Made by a program: the position numbers and the translations under genes
From: Cinclus cinclus
Taxonomy: Eukaryota > Chordata > Aves > Passeriformes > Cinclidae
Assembly (NCBI RefSeq): GCF_963662255.1
Contig: NC_085052.1
Span: 16,777,151-16,841,150, forward strand
Direction of reading: 5' to 3'
DNA length: 64,000 nucleotides
Shown: positions 1 through 13,800 of the stretch, one piece after another
Numbering within the stretch: position 1 is the first letter of the stretch
Layout: each line of letters opens with the position of its first letter
The notes under the pieces: model-generated
Database searches by the model: none
Told to the model about the DNA's origin: nothing
What the model saw: only the letters and a program-made list of their open reading frames with translations

Positions 1-177
1 CCTTGGAGGAGGAACATTCCTGGGCCTGTGCTGTTTGCTCACTGGCTGCGAGACGTTTGAAGAAGCGCTGGAAATGGCCGCGAAAGGAGACAGCACCAAT
101 GTGGATAAGCTGGTGAGAGATATTTATGGAGGAGACTATGAGCGGTTTGGCCTTCAGGGATCTGCTGTAGCATCAAG
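1..177 (+). CDS. PANK1: PANK1 coding exon (partial at window edge)
   Basis: The first whole codon starts at base 2 (CTT). The exon encodes [15 protein letters not shown] through SAVAS and ends with two bases of a split serine codon before the donor GTACGT at 178. By comparison with the seven-exon human gene it corresponds to exon 4. The true exon start is outside the window. Confidence 0.93.
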
Positions 178-3100
178 GTACGTGTTCATTGAGCTGTTGG
201 TAAGCAGTCCCTTGGGAAACTTCCTGTGCGTGCTCAACTGAGTGCATAATCCCTGGACTATGCACTGTGTCTATGTGGAAATGTCACTCGATGTATCAAG
301 GGGTTTGTCCTTAGATCTCTCACCTACTTCTTGCCTTTTTTTTTTTTAAACTGGTGTAAGTAATGCCTGATGCAGTTTGCTTCCATTTAAATTACAGTTG
401 TTTTGAAAGTATCCTCATTCATAGTTTTGCCTTTCTAATGAGATCCCTTTTCACATTTCAAATCCATCACAAATTAATGGTTATGAAATCCAAGCAAGGC
501 TTGCTAAATGATATAATTTTAAGGGCTTTTATCACTCTTGAATATCTCATGATAAAAGACACGATCTTCCTCACACAGCTTTGGTCATATGATGAGTAAA
601 GAAAAGAGAGATTCCATCAGTAAAGAGGACTTGGCCAGAGCTACCTTGGTCACCATCACCAACAACATAGGTTCTATTGCTCGCATGTGTGCATTGAATG
701 AGGTAAGTTATTTTCCATGAGCTTAAAACCTTTAGAAAAAACATAGTGAGATTATCAGGGTGCAAAAATGCAAATTGCTAGCATAGTAGGTATGTCACTG
801 GCCTTGGTAAATATGCATATATTTAATGTCATGTCATAGCTCCTGTGGCTTGTTATGGGTATACTTGGATGCAAAGTGTAAGGCTGTTCAAGCTTCAAAG
901 CTAGGGAAGAGGGGAGAAAAATTGTGAAAATCTCTTTGAGGCATTGAGCTTCAGCCTGGAGTGTTCAGTTGTTCTCAAACTGTAATACATAAATATTAAC
1001 ATGTTTGTAATACTAATAATTACTCTGTTACTTTGTAGTTATTTGCAGGTTTTGCTATAGCATGACAATTTATTTTAATACTCTTTTGCTTGGATTGTTT
1101 CCGTAGTGGGATTGGTTCAAGGTGTGTCTCGTGTTAGGCGTTCGCATAGGTGCAAGTTCCATTGTGCTGTGTAAGAAAGAAGAAAAATGCAGTTCATTTT
1201 CCTCCCTCAAACTCCTTTCCGATGCTTATTGCATTCTTTCCATTGTGCTTGATAAATAGGAATGGATTGTTTCATCCATACACTACAACTTCCACCAGTT
1301 AAAAAAAGGCACAAAAAACCACACCACAAACCTAAACATTTATGTCTTTTCTTTTATCTGCAGATTGCATCTTTTACAATTACATTTTAACTAATGCCTT
1401 TTATCTGCTCTGAGCAGGTAATGAATTTATATATTTTTTAATACATAGGTGTTTTAGCTGCATAGCATTCTGTTGATAGAAAAAGTTGCTGCTGCCTTTG
1501 TTTTTAATCAGCAACACACACAGAGAGCCAGAAAAATTGAACAAAGCAAACCCAAGAAACTCAGAAAACTGCCATCTATCACTTTATTTGGGCCCATCTA
1601 GCTTATGGTTTTATCAGAAATAGTAAATAATTAATCAGTGCTTTTGGTGGGTGTGGGTTTTGTTTTGATTTTTTGATCAACCTTTGCCACATCTCTCTTT
1701 TGGTCTTTCCAAGACAAAAGGTCCTAATACTTAGTCTCCTTACCTAAAAAAAGAGAAGACACTCTTTTATGCACTGCTTTATTTTGTCTTTTTAATCTTT
1801 TTATGGTTGTAATTTTAATATTGAATTATCAGATTTTCATATGGTATTCAGAATGTGGTTGCTCAATGTATTTATGTGGTGGCATATTGATAAATTTTGT
1901 GCTGAGGGCTCCTTTACTAACAGTTCATAATATTTCATTTTTGTGAGCATGGAACTCATTTCTGAAAAATCAACAGTCCCTCCATGGTATCATCTTAAAG
2001 TGGCTAATTTGGAGCCTGTCATTGTGTCTGCATAATCAAGTGTCTCTCTTTCCCCCTTTCAGTTGTGTCATTTCACTTGTTAAATTTGAACTTCATCTTC
2101 CATTTTTTTCCTCAGTCATGGGATATAAGTCTCTTCAGCACTGCTATGCTGTTCATCTTTTATTCTCTTTTGATTTGGTATGCCATTATTATGTTTGTTG
2201 CTCATATTTCTCTCTAGAGGACTTATAAAACATACTGATCAACACAAGTTGTAGTGTATACCCTTATCAAATGCCACTGATAACCTTCCTTCATTGTGAA
2301 AAGTGGCTACAGAGATTATTTTTTTTATTCCTTGGCAGTTTGACTCTTTCGGTCAGGATGATTCTCTTTCAATGTTCTCTTTGCTTTCAGCTTCTTTACA
2401 GTGTTGCCTTGTGGCATGGAGTTCAAGCAGCATTGTACAGGGCTATCAAAGCATAGAGAGTTGCAGCAGGGAACCACATACGTGCCTTCAGAGGAGGAGA
2501 TAGGCTGCTAAGGAGACTAATGCTTCTGAGTCATTGTGAAAAAGTTCCTAACATCTTTGTTCTGGGAGCAGGCCTCTTAAAAACTGATGTGGTCCATAGA
2601 ATTTTGTGGAGAAATGTGAATTGATGTGTTAAATATTCTTCATTTCAAGTGTCAAAGCAGGATTTTTCCAACACTTGAAGTAAATTGTTCTATAGTTTTA
2701 GAGAATGAAAACTTAATTTAGTCACTTTACATACTATTAAAAAGAAAAACATTCAGTATCATTTCAAGGAAGCTAATCTTCAGATAGCTTGCTCTTGGGG
2801 GAAAAAAAACCTAATTCTATCATTCTGCTAAAATAATCTAGACACCTAAATTGCTTTTGGAAGACATGGCTCTGACTTACAGCAAGCTTGATGAATCAAA
2901 TCCTCAAATAAGAGCTAAATAAGCAGTTGAATATGATATTCTTTTGCGGAGCTTGTATGTATTAGATTAAGGTTATGGTAACATTCACTTTTAGGTTGAC
3001 AGAATCAATTTATGCCCTGAAGCATGACTTTTGATAAGCTTTTCCCAATGATTGCAGCTTTAATATTGTGTTGGAAATGACTTGCATATGTGCAGGAAAA

Positions 3101-6100
3101 AATGAGGCTGGGGAATAAATGAAATATTCTGTCTGCAGAACTTCAAAGCACATTTGCTTGCACAAAGTTGGCAGTGGGGTAGAAAAATTCCATAGTCTGG
3201 AGCCATTTGGCCACAGACCCTTTGAAATGGCCTGTCCCAAGCACAGCAGAACTGCATAAAGGAAACTGATCTCCTCCTGGTTTATACTTTTCTTACTCAC
3301 AGAACATCTAAGTTTGTATCTGAACAAGCTGCCTTGCAAAAGTATGTGCAGGGCTTTTTATTGTTATTGTTAGAGATTTCCCTATTCAATTATTTTGGCA
3401 AAGATGTGAATATACAATATTAAAGCTATACTATAACTTTCTGCTGCAGGATAGTAGAAAATTTTACCAAGACCCCACACAGTGAAAGAATGCATATCTT
3501 TTTCAGGATGCTGAAATTTGATTAGCCTAAATAAGCATGTCCCTACCATCTCTTCAGTGGTTTAAGATTTCAGCTTTGAAAGTTTCAGCAGTGGACAATT
3601 TACAAGTAAATTGACAGGTTTCCCTTAAGAGTAGCATTTCGATTTCTGAAAAACGCCAAACTTGGTTTTAGTTCAGTTCAGAAAATCTACGGAATTTTAT
3701 ATTATTAATGCAATTTTAAACCTTGTCAAGTCAAGGAATGTTTGAAACAAAATTGAAATCTGCATGTTGATATACGTTCTTACTCCAGTAAATATGACTA
3801 TTATAGAACTAGTACTTTTAGATTCAAAATTTGCAGTAATTTCTATAGTCTTGTGTTAGGTTTTGCTTCTGGTAGCAGTAGCTTTGTTTTTATATACAGA
3901 AAAAATCTTATGCATGTGAAATTGAAATATAGATTCTAATCAATTTTATACTGTGGCATTACAGGAAATCAGTTAGTTGGATATTTGTCCCTCCTTTGTC
4001 TGAAGTTACTTCAGAGACAAAACTGCCTCGTCCAAGGACGCAGGGTGCTCTTAGCCATGTTCCATAGCAGCATTTTGAAATTTAAGAAGTTCTTATTTTC
4101 ATTCATAAATTCCTGAGTACGAATGCATGCTGATGTGACTGCAGAGTCTAAGGAGCTGGATGACTGAAGCTATCAGTAAAGTTTGCTGTGTTTGGTTTGA
4201 GGGCAGTCGGGCATGCCCCTCACTCAGCAGAGGCTGGGTGGATGAGTTCAGTGTCTGGGGATCAGCTCTCTCCAGCACTGACTGTTCCAGTGAGGATGTT
4301 CCTCGGGTGTGTCACAGGCACAGTCCTGGACATGGCACTACTGTGGCTGTGGCACAGGAATTGCTGCAGAGCCAAGTGTTGGCCTTTATAGAGCTGGATC
4401 ACTGTAGAGGGGTAGCCCTTGCTGATTCTGGCCCCTGTGCAGCCTTTCTGGCAAACTTCTGCAGAAGACTCCTAAAAATAAATTCCTAGGGCTCTTCAGG
4501 ACTCCTGACAAAGCTTTTATCTCCAGGGTATGGCCTCCTACTGAATCTTCTAGACCAATTCTAATGTCTGGTGAACGTAATCTGGTACACTAATGCAAGT
4601 GCAATTTTATGCACAACAGGCAGAACTGGGCTTAGTAAGATAGTTATGGGTATTGTTTAAGCACCACACAGAACCACTGCTTCCTGTGGTAATGTACATA
4701 CAAGTAAGGATGGTCTGTGGCCTTCTCACTGTCAGCTTAGTACTGACAGTTAAAAAAAAAATCTTCATTTCCTGATTGAAAACTGAGTTCAAATGAGCTT
4801 TGAAACAAAGGAATGCCAGACATATCAAGTATTATGTCAGCCCCATTTCACTTGTTTTTTGAAAATGGAGTCACAGTCCTGATAATAGATAATGAAAGAT
4901 GCTCCTTCCCATCTCTGATGTAATTCTTCATAGACAGCCTTCAGAGGTTCTCCATCTGGATTTAATAATCATAGTGAGATCTGGAAAGTTGCTTCATTTA
5001 ACATGAAGGGGGGAAGATGTCTTCAGTGCAGCCATATAGAATTAAAAAAACCAAACACCACCACAAAAATGCTCATAATCTGAGTAATGTTGGGAAGGTT
5101 GTGATATTTATTCAATATTTTAAGCAAATAGTGATCTTCTATGATAATAGCCTGTCACTTTCTTTGGAATAAAACTCTGCACCTCCCTGCTCTTCCAGTG
5201 TCTCTTACTTAGTGGTCAGCAACTGCAATATTTTTTGACTTTTCAGTTTGAAGTATTTAAATGTAACCTAAAATTCCCATTTTACTTTGTAATAGAGGCA
5301 GAGATACGTGTTAAATGAGGAAAATAATTTATCTGAACATAATTTTTCTGGTATGTTTTTTGAAATTCAATTTTACAGAACATTGACAAGGTGGTGTTCG
5401 TTGGCAACTTTCTCAGAATTAATATGATTTCTATGAAGGTGCTGGCATATGCTATGGATTATTGGTCCAAGGGACAGCTAAAAGCTCTGTTTTTGGAACA
5501 TGAGGTAAGGAAATAGGTGTTGAACTTCTACTTTTAAGTACAAAATTATTGTATTTCTTTATTTGTGAACTTGAGGAGGGAGAAATGTCATTGGTTTGAA
5601 TTGAATGCACAAGCTAAATTCTGCATAAATGCTGTTCAGTTTACAAATTCATTTGAAAATGCTTCTTGTTAACTCCTTGGTTTTATCACTAATCTTGTGG
5701 TATGTGTTGTTAAACATTGCCCATTTCTCCTATTTGCTTTCTGACCCTGACAGCAAGAATGTTCATTTGCATGGGCTGGTATAGGAAAATTTCAAGTACA
5801 ATTCATTTTTGTAAACATCATTTTGAGGTGACTGCCAGATCCACAGGTCCATAACAGAAGCTGCCCTGCCTCAGTACAGCATCAGTATTAAGGCTTTGTA
5901 ATTATTTTTTTTTTATAATTTTGGAGAACTATGCAAGACTTCTTCCAGTATCAGACCCTTTCTTCTAGCTAAGGATATTTGGTGGGGCTGGCATTCTTTT
6001 AGTTGCCGTAACAGAATTGATAACTTTGTGTAATGTCTTATTTCATTGGCTTTGATTTTCTTTTGCCTTTGTTCAAAGGGTTATTTTGGAGCTGTTGGGG

Positions 6101-6138
6101 CTCTTCTAGAAATGCTTAAAATGACAGATGATCAGTGA
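1..6138 (+). CDS. PANK1: Pantothenate kinase 1, C-terminal part (four exons; 5' part lies outside the window)
   Basis: PANK1 phosphorylates pantothenate with ATP, the first and rate-controlling step of coenzyme A synthesis. Joining 1-177, 579-702, 5379-5504 and 6079-6138 gives 161 residues and a TGA stop, closely matching the C-terminal part of vertebrate PANK1. The segment opens in the glycine-rich [15 protein letters not shown] stretch, runs through [20 protein letters not shown] and [30 protein letters not shown], and ends LKMTDDQ. Every junction is GT/AG and keeps frame. PANK2 and PANK3 share this domain, but the microRNA in the second intron shown here is miR-107, the PANK1 resident, and the next gene is SLC16A12 as in human, so the paralogue is secure. 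The N-terminal part lies upstream of base 1. No internal stop or missing segment is seen. Confidence 0.95.
178..578 (+). other. PANK1: PANK1 intron
   Basis: A GTACGT...CACACAG intron of 401 bp. It contains a short T run near 337-348. I see no other element in it. Confidence 0.85.
579..702 (+). CDS. PANK1: PANK1 coding exon
   Basis: The acceptor CACACAG precedes base 579, and the first base completes the split serine codon. The exon encodes [41 protein letters not shown] and ends at GAG before the donor GTAAGT. It matches the kinase C-terminal domain almost residue for residue as I remember the human sequence. It corresponds to human exon 5, immediately upstream of the intron that carries MIR107. 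Confidence 0.93.
703..5378 (+). other. PANK1: PANK1 intron hosting MIR107
   Basis: A 4.7-kb GTAAGT...TTTACAG intron, equivalent to human intron 5. Besides the MIR107 hairpin near 2.4 kb it is AT-rich sequence without any coding stretch I can support. Short open frames near 3.0-3.3 kb and 4.2-4.5 kb resemble nothing I know. Confidence 0.85.
2377..2457 (+). ncRNA. MIR107: microRNA miR-107 precursor hairpin
   Basis: This 81-nt segment matches the vertebrate mir-107 stem-loop as I remember it, with about two differences in the outer stem. The 3' arm (2426-2448) carries the mature miR-107 sequence with the seed GCAGCAT at 2427-2433. The 5' arm (2389-2411) carries the partner strand beginning AGCTTCTTTACAG, and the loop region reads TGTGGCATGGAG. 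It lies sense-strand in the PANK1 intron, the known host arrangement. miR-107 belongs to the miR-15/107 seed group and acts on insulin signalling, lipid metabolism and cell-cycle targets, so co-expression with a CoA-synthesis enzyme is thought to be functional. It is distinguished from miR-103, hosted in PANK2 and PANK3, by the A near the 3' end of the mature strand and by the host gene. Confidence 0.96.
5379..5504 (+). CDS. PANK1: PANK1 coding exon
   Basis: The acceptor TTTTACAG precedes AACATTGAC. The 42 codons read [15 protein letters not shown] and then the segment ending LKALFLEHE. The donor is GTAAGG at 5505. Both boundaries fall between codons. Confidence 0.93.
6079..6138 (+). CDS. PANK1: PANK1 terminal coding exon
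   Basis: The acceptor TTCAAAG is followed by GGTTATTTTGG, encoding [19 protein letters not shown] and then TGA at 6136-6138. This is the expected C terminus of the PANK1 family. Confidence 0.93.
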   Translation, partial: GYFGAVGALLEMLKMTDDQ

Positions 6139-7895
6139 TGAAGCTGTCTGAGGAGATTTCTACTGCAGATGCTGCTGGGTAAGAGTGAAAGCCACTATAA
6201 GGATGGAAATGAAGCCATTATGGTAGTTCTACCTGCTGGATTTGTAAATAATTTAAAATCCTTTTAGCTGATCTTTGGTTTCTGGGTTTTGACCTTCTAC
6301 TTCAGAATTCATACTGGGAATTATGAGATTTTTTTTTTTTTTCTGTACACTGTATTTTTTAGGGGAAAAATGTGCAAAGTGTCCAAACATAGATTCTATG
6401 GATTTATTTTAAAAAAATGGATACTGTTTAATGTAGGACCTGTGATATGAGGCATCTGCTTTTCTTCTGGGGTTTACTGATTAGTGTGGTAATTTTAACT
6501 TCATTTAGTAATCACTCTAGGAGATTTTTTTTATCTTATTTTCATGACGTTTCATGATTTGTTCTTGGTTTCAAATGAAACTGCAAAGCTGATGCATTGT
6601 ACTGTGAAAACTAATAATTGATTTTTTTGGCTTTCCTTTCCTCATTAGATGAGACACTTTAACATCTCTCTGACCCCCCCCCCCCAAAAAAAAAAATTGC
6701 AAACCATTCTATGGCTAAATGCATTTCTTCAAAGGACTGTGAGGAAGCTTGGTAATGGCAGGAGGTTTAAGATGGTAATTTTTCAGTAGTTATGAATTGC
6801 AACAGGAAAAGACTGCCCACTGGTTTTGCAGGGCTGATGCTTCTCTATAATAAAAATTTTAAAAAAGATGTGAACTAAAATTTTAATTAATACTAAAATG
6901 AAAATCTGTTTCTGATTAAGGCCTCTGATCAACGTGAGGAGTTCTGTAGTAAAGATGTTATTCACTCTGGGTATTAGATGACAAATGGAGATTGTCTTCA
7001 GTTTTTTTCTGTAGTTTGCAAGTTTGAACTTGTTCTTAATTGAAAATAACTGATAACATTATTAAAAGTCCAATTACTAAAATTAGAAAAAAAAATAACC
7101 AAAGTATTTTCTGCTTTTCAACTAGTGTTAACTTTCCCTCCAGGACACTAAAATTGGAGTATTTATTCCAATACCATATTTTCTACCTTTTCTGATTTGT
7201 GGACCTATCTAGATGTTTTTCCCTAAGTTGAATTGAGATCCCTTTGAAATCCATGTACTTAGGTTGCTGTGGAGGATGTATAAACTTGCTTTCCTCAGAC
7301 ACTTTGAGGGCTCACAAATGAGAGACTGAAAAACAGTTTGTAAATTATTTTGTCTTGCAAGACTGTATGTGATGTCACATAATGTAAATGACTCATCAGA
7401 GGGACAGTATAAAATTCAGTATATTTTTGGAAGGGAGTATATTCCACTTTTTTAAGTCATTAACTTACGTATCTCCCAAATGTTGAAAGATGATAATATT
7501 AACTGAAGTGTTAACTTATCTGATGGAAATAAAGACCACTACTGTTTTGACAGTTTTAATGTATCTGTGGAATTCATTTCATTAAAGCAATGATGTGCCA
7601 TACATGACTGCATAATTCTGTGATAATAGTTTGATTCTTGACATGTTTTTACTCTTCATAACAAAGCTTTAATCTTTGAAGCCTTTTGCCTGCATGATGT
7701 TGACTTTAAAGGACTGTAAACAAAAATATGAGATGTAGTGTGTTGAAGTTGATATCTTCTGTAATATTGAGCTTGAGATAAGTTCAGATGGTTCTGCTCA
7801 GTGCCTCTATTTTTTTAATAAAGAAAAGAAAACGTTGATTAAGGTTATGGGCTAAGTTTTGCCTGCAAATAAAGATTCACTTGTACACCATTTTT
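6139..7895 (+). other. PANK1: PANK1 3' UTR with candidate polyadenylation signals
   Basis: AT-rich, non-coding sequence follows the stop codon. AATAAA hexamers lie at 7528-7533, 7817-7822 and 7868-7873; the last is followed within about 30 bases by a T-rich run (about 7892-7908), a good cleavage context. The 3' end at about 7.9 kb is inferred. A C13/A12-type run lies near 6676-6698. Confidence 0.6.
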
Positions 7896-10800
7896 GTTTT
7901 TTTTTTAAGGAAAACTTCACAATGTTAAGAGGTAGCTGTGCTTCTTATGATAAACAGTAGAGGGAAGCACAACATCAGTCATATAACTGCTTGTTTCAGA
8001 TAAAGATCCCATCTTTTTCTCAGTTGTCTGTTTTTGAAGGGAATTTGACACGGGAATGTCTGTCACTTAGGTGTTCTTGCATTCTTCACATTTGGACTTG
8101 TAAAGGAAGACTATAAGGCTAAGTAAACAAATATAAAAAGAGCTGCTCTTCTTTTAAGATGAAAATCCTCTACTACTCCAAAAAAAGGCAGCAAAAAAAG
8201 CCCCCCAAAAACCAAAAAACTCACACACATTCAAAAAAACCCCTAGCAAGCTGTTCAGAGAAATATATAAGGACTTTTAAGAGGCACAAATTGAGGCTGT
8301 GTGGTTAAAAATGAAAAGCACAATTGTGCTGAAGTTGGCTAAGATTCTAAGGACTGTCAGGTAAGTTGATGACAGTTCTAAGAGAAACACAAAATAAAAC
8401 TTCACCTTAAAAATGCTGGTTTGATATTTAAAATAAGAAGAAAATGTACTCCGAATTCTATACTGCATAAATGAGTATGCCAGGTTGGGAAAAATATTAG
8501 CAGACTTTAACTAGGATAGAGAGTTGTGGAAAGTCACAAAGTAGGAAAAGCTAGAGGAAAATGACATTGTATGTTCAATTCTTCCTTTCCTGGGGGAGAA
8601 AAGACTAATTTCTTTGTTGCCTTGACTACTTTTCCCTGTTTCCCTATCAGTGCCATCATATGAATTTGCTAGTACTGCAACTTGCCTCTTTACCTTCAAA
8701 CTTTGCCTGCCTTCACTAATCCCAACTCTTGGTTTCCTCCTCCATGACCCCCTTCTGCTATTAAGGTAATAGATTAATGACACTGTGGTTGATTTCTGGT
8801 ACTGTTCCTGGTTTTGCCATAGAAGAGTACTTGGGGGCATTTGTAAGAGCATTGGTGTGGTCTGGAATTTTTCTGATTGTGTTTGGTGTCCACTTGCTGT
8901 CTACAGTCATCTGTTGGAAGGGGTTCCCCAAGGTGCCCCACTTCATCAGTCATCCAGAGGTGTCTGAAAACATTCTTGCTCAACTACACAGATAAACCTC
9001 TCCTATAACTGGTATAAACTGGAAGTTCGTGCAAGCAAAGATCAACTCCAGCACTATCCAAGACTATTACTGAGAACCTAGAAATATCCACATTCTTGGA
9101 TCTTTTTGGTTTTGGAAATGGTGAAGTTGAAGGGAGATCTCCTAAGGGAGATCAGTGAGTCTGCACATTTAGTATGTGTTGAAAATACTTGTTTTGGTAT
9201 AAATTAAATAGACCTCTTACCAGGCCAAGTTTTGTTAATCTAGCTTCTCTTTCTGAAACATGGTAAGGTAATTAGTCAGGTAAGTTGGAGCAGAATGAGT
9301 CAGACTCATCACTCTCAATTGTCATGACCTGTGCTTCTTTTGCACTTGAACACTTGTTCTTTAATCACATACTACTCTCTTCATTCTCTGCCCATCCACC
9401 ACCAAGACAATTTTTAATGGTTTTGACAAAAAGTCTAATTACATCTTCTACAAAGAAGGGTCTGTGTTCTAAAGTCAGATTCTTTGGATTAAGTTACTGG
9501 GGGAAAATCCCAAGTACTGGATGAAGAGTGAGAGACAACTAAGAATATTTACTTTATTAGATTTGATAGAGGAGGTTAGCATGGGGTGCAAGGGGGCAGT
9601 GCAAGAATCTGACTTCTGGGACAAGTATAGGGTGCTTGCAGTTCATTCCAACCTCAGCAAAGTAAAGCTGTCCTGGTGTTTTGCTGTTATCAGCACTTCT
9701 GTTCCTATTAGACTTGTCACAAGACACTTGCAAGTGATTTTTGGCAGGACACAGCGGAACTTTAGAGATGGGAGAACCATATGGGGTTGAACTGATGACA
9801 AAATAAACATACATGATTGTTTCCAGTTGGATGAGGAGTTCTACTGGGTTCTGTTCTTAAAGTGCAAGGTGTCTTTGAATTTGGAATTAAATGAAACATA
9901 GGCAATGAAAGACCAGTCTATTTTGTGTCTTGGTACCTTGAGTGAAGGGTAAACAGCATGAAATGGCATCATGTTTTACTTAAAACAATGTGTCATCCCT
10001 GCTCTTAAGTGGTTTTGCTTATTTTAAATTATTTTGCTTATTTTCTGATGATCAGGGCGCTTCCACCTTTAGAAGTGTCTTTCCAAGTTGACAGTGTGGT
10101 AGCATTTCAGGTTTTTGAGTGGGTGACCCATTCATTTCTTAAAAGTTTGTGTTAATCTGGGCATTTAATACAAAGCAGAAGTTGCCCTTTAGCAAATGCT
10201 GAGGTACCAAAGCAGCCTTGGCAGTGCATGTTCAGAGTAGACTTTACCCCTGTTACCAAGATTTCCATTTATGTCCATCCATGAAAGTGTGGTCTCAGCT
10301 AACCATGTCACCACTTTCTCATATATGTTGGGATTTTTTTTTTCCCAAATGACATGCTTATTTGGGTTTAAAATCTGTTGAGATGAACTTTTCCTTGTGA
10401 GGGAACACGTTTTCTGTTGCATCCTTGAAAGCATGAAGGAACAATGCTTAGTCTTATCATGGGCAGACATTGGTTTGATAATGCATTTTGTCAAAACAGA
10501 CATTGGTGCTTCAAGCAACAAGATGGTGTGGCCACCAGTGTGCCGTGACTTGTTCAGGGGATTTTTTTTTTTGCATTAATATGTTAACAAATTGCACAAA
10601 AATGAAACAGCTGGTCTCAGCTTGTAGGAGTTCCTGATGCAGATACTAGGTTGGGTGAAAGTGGAAATACCTGTGTTTCAGTAAGGATGAAGAAATAAAT
10701 ATCTTAAGCCCATAGCAGACATGCAGACCAAAATGCTCTTTCCTACAAGCCTTCAGAACAGCTGCCTCAGCTAGAAGATTGCAATCAGAATATTCTCATG

Positions 10801-13800
10801 TAAGGCAGTAAATCATTACCAATGCAATGTAATACTGAGTTGGGATACTGGTATTATCTGTGTCTGCCCCCTCTATTCTCCCTCTGGAATTGCCCCACTG
10901 ACGTCCTGATTGTCAGCAGGAGGCAATGGAGGCAGCACAGCCAAGGTGCTCTGAACATCTGCTTTGTGGAATGCACTAGCGTAATGTGGGCAAGGCAACT
11001 GAAGCCGTGAGAGGCTTCTCATCTGTAAAAACTGCATAGGCTTCACCTGGAGATAAAAACTTACTGATATTGATTTGAACAGTTAGAACACTCCCTTGTT
11101 TTGAAAATTGTTTTTATTCTTATTTTTAAAAATAACTGTAAGATAGTGCATGCTAGTTTAAAAATCCCTGAACAAATGAATGTCGCATTTTCACAGGTGG
11201 CTAGCTAAATGAATCACAAAATGCTGAGTGTATTTTAAAAAAAATTAGTTCCTTTTAGTACAATTGTTTTTTGAGCAACCTCACCCCTACTACTATTTGA
11301 ATAAGTAAACAAAAACATGCTGTTCCTCTGTCCTAAGTGTGGAGCATGCTGTTACCCAGCTAGCTTTCAGCATATTGCACTTGGCTACAAAAGGCTGTGC
11401 ACAAAGAAATCCAGAAGTATTTACAAGACAAACCAAAAACACTCCCAAATTTCCCAGTGTTTGTTACTTCTGTTTAGCTTAGAAAATAAGTTTTCTCTTC
11501 TCTTCAAATACAGGTTTATAGACTTCTCTGCAGCAGATTTGCCTGTGCAGTGTAGCAGCCCCCAAGCATCACTGGTTTGCCTCTTAGAAGGGAGGAAAGC
11601 AGTGCAAGGGAAGCTAAAGCTGCTTCCTGATGATGGCTACAGGCTGACCTGTAGCAAACGCACTTCACACCTGCTCTTCTGCAGCTAGGGCAAAAAACAT
11701 TCAGTAACTGAATTTCTCTACACTCCTTATTCTCATTGCATAAGAAATTGTATTCCCCCCCCGAAAAAAAAATATGCAGAAAAGGCACCAAACCCTGCAG
11801 ACTAGTTCACCTTTTATTCATTGGGCAAATCATAGAAGTCAGCTTAGTTTTAGTCAAGAAGACTTCTTTTTTCAATTTCTGATATTTTTTTCCTCAGTTT
11901 GGAAGTTTTTTTTTTTAAGGTGCCACGCAACAGAACTTTGTTCCAGCTCTCCTACCTGAAAGGCCATTTTAAAAGTGGCTTTGTGAGGTTTTTGTGAACA
12001 TCTGGTTCATAGTATTATGGGAATTTGCTTAACTTTTCATTTTATGTACATTACTATAAAGTTCTGAGACACCAACTCTGGCATTATAAGCCCCTTTATC
12101 AGGCTAGGAGCAAAAGAGCTGTTACTGATAGTGCTCTGTGGAGTCCACTGACTATGGGTGTAACACACTGGAAGCTTGCCCTGTGTATGGAGATTGTTAG
12201 GCAGTTAAAATATCTTAATTGACAAAAGTGTAAGAACTGGCTTCTCCTTTTCTGGCCTATTGCCCCTAAGGACCCACTGGAGGAGAGAAGGTAATTTAGA
12301 GTCGGTTCCCTTTCAGTCCCTGACCATTCCACTTCCCGTGCTGTCCTAGAAAGCAGTGGTGTATGACTGGCAACTCGGTAAAGGAGAATCTGGGACACAT
12401 GCACCAATAAACAAGGCAGAACAGCAGAGAACTTTCTAAAAGCACAAACAAGAAAACACTGTAGTAAAATATTATTCAGGCTTGAATTAGAAATCTGTCG
12501 ATGAAGTTTCTGTCACCAGTTAGCAGCACTGGCTGTAGAAGGATGAGATGGTTTGAAGTGCTGCTGCCCTGTGGGGGAGAGGGAACAGAGCCCTGGCAGT
12601 GCCAGGATGGCAGCAGCCTTGCAGCCATGTGGCTGATGCCAAAACGTAAGGCCATGAATAATCAATGTCATAATATTAACCAAAATATTGTACTACTCAG
12701 AGTAGATAGTTCCTTTTAGCTAGCTCTGGTTTAGGCCTCCGTCTATTCATGCATAACTCACAGAGAAAAGAGCAAATGAATGGGGGGAAAAAGTGTACCA
12801 AACACAGAATGAAAAAAAAATTATCTGTACGATTCTGTGTTGTATAAGTGCCCCTGGAACTAATCTGATAAGTCTCCAAATAAAACAGAAATCTTTGATG
12901 CGTGTAACTTTCTGTGTGGAATGACAGTAGTTTCTGTGTTTGTTAACTCTGTAAATGTTTGCTGTAGATACTATGAATGGGAATATTTTATTTAAAGTGG
13001 TGTATTAAAGTGTAAACCAAAGAAACTTCTTCTCCAGCCAGTGAACACAACAAATACAACAATTAGGTAGTAAAAACTGAATTGAAAGTAGTCCTTGGAG
13101 TTAAGCTGTGCATTTTACAGGTGAGCTGGAGCAAGAACCTATCCAGAGGCAGGTTATACCCCAGGCTGGGTAAGAACTCTCTGAAAGCCCCAGCAGCAGC
13201 AAATACCAGCCAGAGTTTTGTCTGAGGTACTGCAAATTCTTGCCAAATGACTTGTTTTCTGTGTTGTGGAGGTGTGAAGAACTGGTGGTGGTTTACCATC
13301 TTCTTTTACTTGGTTTTGTGTGCTGATTTGGCAAATAGGATAAAGACAACCTGCACTGCCTTCAGGCCTTAATCTCCAATTCACTCTTCTTTAGCTTGTG
13401 CATCTCCCTGAGAGCTGCCACAGGCAAGGGTGCTCATGATGAGCAGGATAAGCTGCCAACACCATTTCTTTTGCAGAGCACAGCAAGCCATACTTTCATC
13501 CAGAACAAAAACAATGCCATGAAAAGTTGTAGAATGATGGAAGTGGTTAGGTATCCTCAGCAACATTAGAGCCTATATTTGGTGTCAGATTCCTGTATGG
13601 ATTGAAGTAGCCCAATCTTCTGGTCCACAGTTAGGTAAATGTGGAAGAAAAACTGGAAAGCTAAAAGGCTTGCTTCCAAGTACAACTAATTCAAATTTAT
13701 TATTCCCGAGCTGTGAAAAATTCCGATGTCTAATTAAGTTTTTCTTCTGATGGGAAATTTCAAAATGTCTACATTTCATTTCACTTTCTCCACCAAAATA

